Below are positions 58,179-64,000 of a stretch of 64,000 nt of DNA, piece by piece (the first letter of the stretch is position 1; the number at the start of each line of letters is the position of its first letter). The position numbers and the translations under genes were made by a program. Source of the DNA: Fibrobacter sp. (GTDB lineage: Bacteria > Fibrobacterota > Fibrobacteria > Fibrobacterales > Fibrobacteraceae); contig JAFVTX010000002.1 of the NCBI GenBank assembly GCA_017503015.1, forward strand, positions 22,066-86,065, in the 5' to 3' direction. The notes under the pieces are model-generated. The model saw only the letters and a program-made list of their open reading frames with translations, searched no databases and was not told where the DNA came from.

Positions 58179-59615
58179 TTATTTCGTCTTCACGCCGTTT
58201 TTCTCGAGCCACTTGGCCACATCTTTCGAGAGACTCGAACCGCCGGAATAATGCACCGAAAGGCCCTCGCCGATTTTTGCGTTGGGCGCGAGCTTCGCAA
58301 TCGCGGTAATGCTCTGGCCAAAGCGCCCACCACCGTGGGAGCAGAACGGCAGAATCCGCTTGCCCGCAAAGTCGTAACTTTCGAGCAAAGTCGCGATAGG
58401 CATCGGGATACTCGCCCACCAGTTGGGGTAACCGATGATAATCGTTTCGTAGTCGGCCCACTTCTTTGCGTCGGGCTTTTTCTTGAGGGCAGGGCGCGCC
58501 TGTTTGTGCTGATCGTTCTGCGCCTGCTTCAAGACGGTGTTGTAGTCGTCGGAATAGGGTTTCACCAGTTCAAGTTCCACCATGTCGAAACCGGTCTGCT
58601 TCTTGATTTCGCGGGCGACACCGCGGGTATTCCCGCTCCAGGAATAGAAAACGATTAGCGCGCGGGAAGCCCCTTTCGTGTTCGACGCCGCCTGCGCCTT
58701 TTCGCCCTTAAAGCCCGCCGCTTCTTGGGTCACAAAAGTTCCCTTGACGCCTGCACCCGCATTCATGGCGAGCCTGAGCCCCACATTGTAACTCTTGCTG
58801 GATTGCTGCATGGCACCGCGATAGGCGCTGCGGAGGTTCTTGCCGAAATCGTTCCAGCCGCCACCGCGATGCACGCGCCTCGTGCCCGAAGGCTTGCCCG
58901 CCGGATCGACCGTCACGCTTGTCGAGCCCGCAGAAACACCGTAATCGCCGTAAAAGTCAAAGCACCATTCGCCCACGTTCCCGTAAATGTCGTATAGCCC
59001 GAAGGGATTGGGCTTGAATTTGCCCACGGGGAGCGTGTTCCCGCGGTAAACACCGGGACGTGTTTCCAGAACCTCGTCGTTGAAATAGTTCTGCTCAATT
59101 TGATACGGATAATGCCCGTAAAAATTCACGTCGTCGGCACCGGGAGCCTTCTTTGTGTAGAACGGCGTGGTCGTGCCGCCCCGGGCCGCGTATTCCCATT
59201 CCGCTTCGGTGGGGAGCCTGTAGCCGTTCGCCTCGCGATTCCAGCTGACCGCATCGCCTTCGATAGCGTAAACGGGAGTGCGTCCGTCGCGTTCGCTTAA
59301 CTTGTTGCAAAAACGAACCGCATCAAGCCACGTGATGTTTTCGACAGGCAAATCGTCACCCTTGAAACTGGAAGGATTTTCGCCCGTCACCTCGCGATAA
59401 AGCTTTTGCGTCACCTCGTATTTACCCAGGTAAAAATCGGAGACCTTCACCTTGTGCAGCGTCTCGTCGTTGACGCGCCAGTCCTCGTTTGCGGGGCTTC
59501 CCATGTTGAAAGTTCCGCCCTTGATAAGCACGAAGCCGTCGGGCGCAGGTGCCGCCGCAAAAGTTCCTGCCGTCATAAGGCCAATAAATGCGCAAGCGAG
59601 AATTCTGGCAAACAT
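58179..59615 (-). CDS. Secreted SUMF1-like domain - flavodoxin fusion
   Basis: A 478-residue exported protein. Signal peptide to about residue 22 (MFARILACAFIGLMTAGTFA). Residues 25-300: formylglycine-generating-enzyme (SUMF1) fold with GGTFNMGSP, YEVTQKLYREVTG, YRLPTEAEWEYAARGG, GNVGEWCFD, RVHRGGGWND; the paired catalytic cysteines of true FGE are not visible, so it may be a non-catalytic relative. Residues 318-478: flavodoxin with FYSWSGNTRGVAREI and IIGYPNWWASIPMP. A flavodoxin outside the cytoplasm is unusual. Stop and start codons overlap with the CMD-cupin gene upstream. Confidence 0.85.
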   Translation of the reverse strand: MFARILACAFIGLMTAGTFAAAPAPDGFVLIKGGTFNMGSPANEDWRVNDETLHKVKVSDFYLGKYEVTQKLYREVTGENPSSFKGDDLPVENITWLDAVRFCNKLSERDGRTPVYAIEGDAVSWNREANGYRLPTEAEWEYAARGGTTTPFYTKKAPGADDVNFYGHYPYQIEQNYFNDEVLETRPGVYRGNTLPVGKFKPNPFGLYDIYGNVGEWCFDFYGDYGVSAGSTSVTVDPAGKPSGTRRVHRGGGWNDFGKNLRSAYRGAMQQSSKSYNVGLRLAMNAGAGVKGTFVTQEAAGFKGEKAQAASNTKGASRALIVFYSWSGNTRGVAREIKKQTGFDMVELELVKPYSDDYNTVLKQAQNDQHKQARPALKKKPDAKKWADYETIIIGYPNWWASIPMPIATLLESYDFAGKRILPFCSHGGGRFGQSITAIAKLAPNAKIGEGLSVHYSGGSSLSKDVAKWLEKNGVKTK

Positions 59616-60859
59616 TATTTCAACTTCCCGTAGTCTTCGTCGCTCACGGGCTCAAGCCATTCGTTGCTTGTTCCTTCGCCGGGAACTTCAATCGCCAAAT
59701 GCTGGAACCAGGAATCCGGAGCCGCCCCGTGCCAATGCTTGACGCCAGCCGGAATGTTCACCACGTCGCCGGGCTTCAGTTCCACCGCCGGCTTGCCCCA
59801 TTCCTGGTAGTAGCCGCGACCCGCCGTCGCAATGAGAATCTGGCCACCGCCCTTCTTTGCGTGATGGATATGCCAGTTGTTGCGGCACGCCGGTTCAAAA
59901 GTCACGTTCCCGACACCCACCTGTTCCTTGCTGATCATGTCGAGATAACTCTTGCCCACGAAATACTTGGCGTAGGCGTCGTTCGGCTTACCCACCGGGA
60001 ACACACTCCAGTCCTTGCCTGGCATGGATTTTGCGGCAGCAACCCCAGCACCCGTCGCACCTGCCGTCGCTTCGGCAGGCTCAGCGACCTTCGTCTCAGC
60101 CACCGCTTCCTTGAGCAGTCGCAACGCGTTCAGCGTGCGCGGGTAACCGCAATACGGCAAGCAGTTGTAAATCGCCTGTTCCACGTATTCGGCCGTGCGA
60201 ATCTTCAGGTTCGCGCCGATATGCGCCTTGAGCTGCGGTTCCGTTCCCAAGTTCACGAGAATCGCCATCGTCAAGAGTTCGCGGGTATTCAGGTCGAGCC
60301 CCTTGCGGGTGTAGTAATCGCCAAAGCAGTTGCTCGCAAGGAAGTAATTGATGGTCGGCATACCGCTCTTGCCGTTCTTCGCCATATCGCGGAAACTCTG
60401 GCCGAACAGCGTTCCCTGCGCGTCGGCACCCGCCTCCAGGCGGGACTGCGCCGTCACCGTCGCACGGTTTTCGTCCACCTTCACGTTCTTCGCCTTGAAC
60501 ACGCTGCGGGCAATTTCCACCGCATCCACTGTCCGCGGGAACCCGGTATAGGGGGCGCACTGGTAAATCGCCTCGAGAATTTCTTCGGGAGCAAGCCCCT
60601 GCGCAAGCGCCGTCGCCACTTCTTCTTGCAAAAGAGCGCCCGACTGCTGCGTCACAAGCGACACCAGGCGAATCAACTCCACCTCGCGCTTTTCCACAAG
60701 CGGAGTCGCCGCCGGAACCTCGTTCTGCGTGAAGTTGTCCATCACGGCACGCAGTTCCTTGTCCTGCGAAAGTGCCTTTGCCTCGCCCTGCGGGCAGCAA
60801 TCACACGCGGCAAGCACCGCACCCATACCAAGCATCGTCATAATCGTCCCTAGTTTCAT
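59615..60859 (-). CDS. Lipoprotein with two CMD domains and a cupin
   Basis: A 414-residue lipoprotein (lipobox VLAACD). Two carboxymuconolactone-decarboxylase/AhpD-like repeats (residues about 50-140 and 160-250; NCLPYCGYPRTLNA) are followed by a cupin with WHIHHAKKGGGQILIATAGR and GDVVNIPAGVKHWHG, a metal-site pattern. Co-transcribed with the SUMF1-flavodoxin gene. The pair may carry out a periplasmic redox or detoxification reaction; substrate unknown. Confidence 0.83.
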   Translation of the reverse strand: MKLGTIMTMLGMGAVLAACDCCPQGEAKALSQDKELRAVMDNFTQNEVPAATPLVEKREVELIRLVSLVTQQSGALLQEEVATALAQGLAPEEILEAIYQCAPYTGFPRTVDAVEIARSVFKAKNVKVDENRATVTAQSRLEAGADAQGTLFGQSFRDMAKNGKSGMPTINYFLASNCFGDYYTRKGLDLNTRELLTMAILVNLGTEPQLKAHIGANLKIRTAEYVEQAIYNCLPYCGYPRTLNALRLLKEAVAETKVAEPAEATAGATGAGVAAAKSMPGKDWSVFPVGKPNDAYAKYFVGKSYLDMISKEQVGVGNVTFEPACRNNWHIHHAKKGGGQILIATAGRGYYQEWGKPAVELKPGDVVNIPAGVKHWHGAAPDSWFQHLAIEVPGEGTSNEWLEPVSDEDYGKLK

Positions 60860-60980
60860 GGTTTGTTCCTTTTTTATCTACGCCTTTAATATAAATAAAT
60901 GCGCAAACCCCGCAAAATACCAAATTTTCATGCTCAGTATGCATGAAACGCATAGTGAAAACGATGCATCACGACCATTT

Positions 60981-61072
60981 GGGCGTTTCCCGGCCTGGGG
61001 CCGGGGCGGGCTATACTCGCTTCGCTCGCCGAGCCTGTAGTCTCGGCCCTTACGGGTGACTATCCCTAACGC
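60981..61072. repeat. Interspersed repeat element, copy R2
   Basis: GGGCGTTTCCCGGCCTGGGG ... GGGCTATACTCGCTTCGCTC, CGAGCCTGTAGTCTCGGCCC and GACTATCCCTAACGC. Shortest and cleanest of the three copies; about 80% like R1 outside R1's insert by eye. The 378-bp gap around it holds no gene, only this element and a GTGTGGAGTGTGGAGTGTGA run at 61080-61099. Confidence 0.78.
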
Positions 61073-61237
61073 GATTTCAGTGTGGAGTGTGGAGTGTGAG
61101 GGTCCTGAAATGGGCTAATTTCTCCGTATTTTTTGAGAAAATTAACCTATAAAGCCTAAAAAATTATATATTAACATTAAAGTCACTTGCATGCACACAG
61201 AATACATTTGTATATTTTATAAATACGGAGGTATGCC

Positions 61238-61525
61238 ATGCAGAGCACATTACTACAAGTCAGGGTGGACGAAAAGACCCGTTCCGCAGCAGGGAGCATT
61301 TTTGAGAAACTCGGTATAGACCTGCCGACAGCCGTCCGAATGTTCCTTGCCCGCACCATTCTCGAAAACGGCATCCCTTTCAGCATGAAACTCCGCCCGA
61401 CCGCACCCGACGATGTCCTTGAAGCCATGAAGCAGGCTTCGCAGTCCGCCGCCGATGCAGGAGTCGCCGACATGTCCCTTGAAGAAATCAACGCCGAAAT
61501 CGCACAGGCGCGGGCAGGCAAATGA
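61238..61525 (+). CDS. RelB/DinJ-family antitoxin
   Basis: A 95-residue antitoxin: ribbon-helix-helix start LLQVRVDEKTRSAAGSIFEK, then LGIDLPTAVRMFLARTI and a flexible C-terminus with ADMSLEEINAEIAQARAG. GGAGGT precedes ATG 61238. Its stop overlaps the remains of a PIN toxin, so it is effectively an orphan. Confidence 0.87.
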   Translation: MQSTLLQVRVDEKTRSAAGSIFEKLGIDLPTAVRMFLARTILENGIPFSMKLRPTAPDDVLEAMKQASQSAADAGVADMSLEEINAEIAQARAGK

Positions 61526-61793
61526 AGTGCTGTCGCGCAAGAAGTTTCATTTTCCAGCAGAAACCGTCTATTTCTTGATTTCTCGCCTGAAATCCATCGG
61601 CGTGAACCTTGCTGCCGTTGAAACTCTCGTTGGCGATTTTCCCGATCCGAAAGATGTGGTGTTTTTCGAGGTCGCCATGGAGAAGAACAAGACCGATGAA
61701 ACTTTTCTGGTCACGGGCAACCAGAAGCATTTTCCGCAACACCCGAAAGTCGTCACCCCTGCGGAAATGCTGAGAATTCTGGACAACCTGTAG
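61523..61793 (+). pseudogene. PIN-domain toxin, N-terminal half deleted
   Basis: From the antitoxin stop the frame reads EVLSRKKFHFPAETVYFLIS, DFPDPKDVVFFEVAMEKN and FLVTGNQKHFPQHPKVVTPA, the C-terminal part of a PIN ribonuclease. The usual start with the first catalytic Asp (VLDTNV-type) and about 60 residues are missing. The frame is open upstream within the antitoxin gene in another frame but no toxin sequence is there. An in-place deletion joined antitoxin stop and toxin middle. Confidence 0.75.
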
Positions 61794-61812
61794 TCTGCCT
61801 AATGTAAAAACA

Positions 61813-61922
61813 GGGCGTTCCCCGGCACGGGGCCGGGGCGGGTGCTGCTCGCCGAGCACGCTCGGCTCATCGAGCCGCTTGCGCGTCTCGCCACCGCGTG
61901 GCGGTGCGACGCCCCCTAACGC
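61813..61922. repeat. Interspersed repeat element, copy R3
   Basis: Starts GGGCGTTCCCCGGCACGGGG, ends GACGCCCCCTAACGC. The middle (GCTCGCCGAGCACGCTCGGC and GCCACCGCGTGGCGG) is diverged but keeps hairpins. A GTGTAATGTGTAGTGTGGGG run follows at 61931-61957. Confidence 0.7.
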
Positions 61923-62006
61923 AGACGCGGGTGTGTAATGTGTAGTGTGGGGTGTGGAATGATTACCCGAAGGGGATTTAGACCTTCTTCTATAACTCGT
62001 TTAAGA

Positions 62007-63155
62007 CTACTCTGCTTCTTCGACTATCCTGGCACAACGGACAGGATATGCATTTCTTTTGGAAACAATTCTATCATAATCCGTTTGTTCGTACATTGAA
62101 TTATAGGTGAAAAAAACCGTTGCCTTGTCAGAGGATGTATTTTCAGAGGCGCTCCAAAAATATGCAGATTCCCATATTGACTCATACTCCGCAGTATCTT
62201 TCCCAAATTGTTGCAAATGGCCCGTATAAATGAGTCCTAAATAAGTATGCAAATCTCCTGCATAACTTAAAGAGGAACGTGACATCCCATAATCGTCATG
62301 ATGAGCATCACTCCAGTTGTTTACCGTCATGACAAACCAACCATCGGGACATATTCCCTGGTGTCCCCCTTTTTTACTGGTTTTGATTTGGCATCGGGAG
62401 TCTTCCTGTGACAATGACTCACAATCTTTCGGCAAAGCCATCGCCTCGCTCCAAGTGTATAAAGCTCCATAATGGTTGTCGCAATACCAGGGATCATCGT
62501 TGTAGCAATATTTTTCAACAATATTATCATCAAATTCTAATTCCGATGACAATACCTGCTTTCCATAATTTAGGTTATCAACAAAAACATACAATGTGTC
62601 GCCCGAAGACGTATGTTCCCTAAGAACAGTATATTTTTTTTCAAGACCATCTCTACTATCAATATAAAAAGAAAAATTCTTTCCATCAAGAAATATTTCA
62701 TCAGGGTGCTTTATACTGTCCTTTGCATGCAAAGAGAGACTCGAGGAACTCGGTGCAATGTATAAGACATAAACTCCATTTTCACAAATATGCGGAATGC
62801 CATCTATTTTTACACGATTCCCCTCCTTAGTACATGAAAAAACTTCTCCTTCACTACTAGAAGACTCAGAATCAAAAACACTTGACGAACTTTCGCTTTT
62901 TGAAGTGGTCTTTCGAGATGAACTAGAGTGTTCTATTGTATTTCCAGCATCTTGCTCATCGGACGAGGAAATTTCATCCCCCGTTTTAGATTCTGACGAT
63001 TTGTCTTTATTAACGGTCGTCGATGAAGACGACTCAACAGCAGATGTTTCGTTGTTGTCTTCAGTTGCCGACGACGAATCGTCACAGGCGGAAAGGGCGA
63101 AGAATGCCGCGAGCACCGCCACCCACAAGAAACCAAGACCCTTGACACACTTCAT
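62007..63155 (-). CDS. FISUMP-domain lipoprotein
   Basis: A 382-residue exported lipoprotein (lipobox FALSACDD). Residues 25-115 are a Ser/Glu/Asp-rich linker typical of Fibrobacter surface proteins. The C-terminal 200 residues are the Fibrobacter succinogenes major paralogous domain: VEKYCYNDDPWYCDNHYGAL, YTWSEAMALP, GICPDGWFVMTVNNWSDAH, AYFWSASENTSS, YPVRCAR. ATG 63155 has GGAGAT upstream. Function of the family is unknown; it is lineage-specific and supports the taxonomic call. Confidence 0.88.
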   Translation of the reverse strand: MKCVKGLGFLWVAVLAAFFALSACDDSSSATEDNNETSAVESSSSTTVNKDKSSESKTGDEISSSDEQDAGNTIEHSSSSRKTTSKSESSSSVFDSESSSSEGEVFSCTKEGNRVKIDGIPHICENGVYVLYIAPSSSSLSLHAKDSIKHPDEIFLDGKNFSFYIDSRDGLEKKYTVLREHTSSGDTLYVFVDNLNYGKQVLSSELEFDDNIVEKYCYNDDPWYCDNHYGALYTWSEAMALPKDCESLSQEDSRCQIKTSKKGGHQGICPDGWFVMTVNNWSDAHHDDYGMSRSSLSYAGDLHTYLGLIYTGHLQQFGKDTAEYESIWESAYFWSASENTSSDKATVFFTYNSMYEQTDYDRIVSKRNAYPVRCARIVEEAE

Positions 63156-63222
63156 ACCATTATCTCCTGTAAAAATTTTCACCACCCACAAACCAAGCAA
63201 TGTGAAATATGGAATGTGGAAT

Positions 63223-63351
63223 TTATACCGCAAAATCCATCATTAGACGGGTGCCAAGCTGTTCAATACGGTAGGGGTTGTTCCCCTTTTCGTGTTTATA
63301 CCCCTTCTTCTTGTTCGCAGCTCTCTTTCCCTTGTTATTTCCGCCAAACAT
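63223..63351 (-). CDS. Small basic protein, 42 residues
   Basis: ATG 63351 preceded by AAGGAG at good distance opens a 42-codon frame: MFGGNNKGKRAANKKKGYKH ... NPYRIEQLGTRLMMDFAV. It is Lys/Asn-rich at the start and hydrophobic at the end. It sits between two FISUMP genes on the same strand. No family recognised; the clear ribosome-binding site is the main support. Confidence 0.5.
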   Translation of the reverse strand: MFGGNNKGKRAANKKKGYKHEKGNNPYRIEQLGTRLMMDFAV

Positions 63352-63384
63352 ACATACTCCTTGTCGCTTTAGACCGTTTATAGT

Positions 63385-64000
63385 TTAATCCGTTATGCAA
63401 CGAATAGACAACGCCGCCGTCTTGCGGAAACGATTTACACTCACAGAGGCTTTATTAACCAAGTGATGGGCGGTAATTAGCCTTGACATTGCAATATTTG
63501 ACCCAATAGAATCTATACCGTATACATCACTACTAAGCCAGAATGCCGTTCGTTCGTGTAGATATACACTAGAATCACCTCTTTGTTTAATTGGGTCATC
63601 TTCAGCATACCCAGCGGCCAAAAGAGAGGTTCCAGTCTTGTTGTTAGCGCTCTTTTCATACCACCATGTGGACTTGGATAAATCATCAACCAAAGAGCCT
63701 GTAATTTGCTGAACTCCAGCCGTTACCCATTCATCTTGAGTAAGTATATGCCAACCTTTTGGACACAAACCTTTCCACAGGCTTCTTTTGATTGTTTGCC
63801 ACCCATTATTGAGTTGCGCTGTAGTCCAAATCGTATCAGGACATTCGGCACTGTTCCCGGTAGGAACCGTATCACACGTCCTTGGCAAACCAAAGGCTTC
63901 ACTCCACGTGTAAAGTCCGCCAAAAAAGTGATCACAATACCATTCGTCATCATCGTAACAATGCTTCTGCACCTCTGCATCAGATTCCTCCCCTAATTTC
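63385..64000 (-). CDS. FISUMP-domain protein, 5' end cut by the window edge
   Basis: The frame continues to the right edge (EESDAEVQKHCYDDDEWYCD encoded from 63997 on). FISUMP segments: HFFGGLYTWSEAFGLPRTCD, GLCPKGWHILTQDEW, AFWLSSDVYGID and a C-terminus SIRCITD. Paralogue of the neighbouring 62007-63155 gene. The N-terminal signal and linker lie outside the window. Confidence 0.87.
   Translation of the reverse strand, partial: KLGEESDAEVQKHCYDDDEWYCDHFFGGLYTWSEAFGLPRTCDTVPTGNSAECPDTIWTTAQLNNGWQTIKRSLWKGLCPKGWHILTQDEWVTAGVQQITGSLVDDLSKSTWWYEKSANNKTGTSLLAAGYAEDDPIKQRGDSSVYLHERTAFWLSSDVYGIDSIGSNIAMSRLITAHHLVNKASVSVNRFRKTAALSIRCITD

Overview
The window looks like a piece of a Fibrobacter-type chromosome (Fibrobacterota). 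The best evidence is at the right end: a lipoprotein and a partial neighbour carrying the Fibrobacter succinogenes major paralogous (FISUMP) domain. A compact anaerobic style of sulfur and metal metabolism and a moderate GC content fit. No rRNA, tRNA, CRISPR array or complete insertion sequence was found.

Region 1 (1-12.5 kb and 19.9-32.8 kb, mostly minus strand) is one sulfur-assimilation regulon. It holds sulfate uptake (Sbp, CysT, CysW, CysA, a porin), sulfate activation (CysD, CysN), APS reduction by a dissimilatory-type AprBA, a small siroheme sulfite reductase, TusA, and a protein-thiocarboxylate route to homocysteine (HcyS, HcyF, HcyD, MetY). A second operon encodes a ubiquitin-like/E1/rhodanese fusion, a family 2A encapsulin shell, its cysteine desulfurase cargo and serine acetyltransferase. 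Seven transcription units of this region start at the same unusual promoter: a conserved upstream block of about 35 bp, then TTGGAC, exactly 18 bp, then TATATT. Between these units lie bioB, the PLP-synthesis genes pdxS/pdxT with a divergent MocR regulator, and a decayed metE fragment.

Region 2 (12.6-19.9 kb) is an accessory insertion: an HD-domain gene, a ruined metallophosphoesterase, a 1657-residue exonuclease-RecQ-UvrD fusion of visibly lower GC, and an ORF6N-domain gene with a frameshifted start.

Region 3 (32.9-46.7 kb) is metal homeostasis: an outer-membrane porin, feoA-feoB and a DtxR-type regulator with a series of TTAG-N6-CTAA boxes, a P1B-type ATPase with a small partner protein, DMT and ZIP transporters, and zur-znuA-znuC-znuB behind a palindromic Zur operator.

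Region 4 (46.7-54.8 kb) is the most unusual part. A MerR-type regulator faces a run of genes: a small membrane protein, a Tat-signal DUF362 protein (frameshifted here), TatA, TatC, then larB, larC and larE, which make the nickel-pincer nucleotide cofactor. Near-identical palindromes in 19-bp-spacer promoters tie the two halves together. I infer a Tat-exported nickel-pincer enzyme with its own translocase and cofactor pathway.

Region 5 (54.8-64 kb) is mixed: small hypothetical proteins, an SMR exporter, a DUF4405 membrane protein, a DUF4143 ATPase behind a perfect 19-bp inverted repeat, a secreted SUMF1-flavodoxin fusion with a CMD-cupin lipoprotein, a RelB antitoxin with a truncated PIN toxin, and FISUMP genes. 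Small palindromic repeats (GTCAT...GGGATC type) and about 100-bp repeat elements are scattered through intergenic regions, and some have been absorbed into coding sequence (feoB, aprA, porins).
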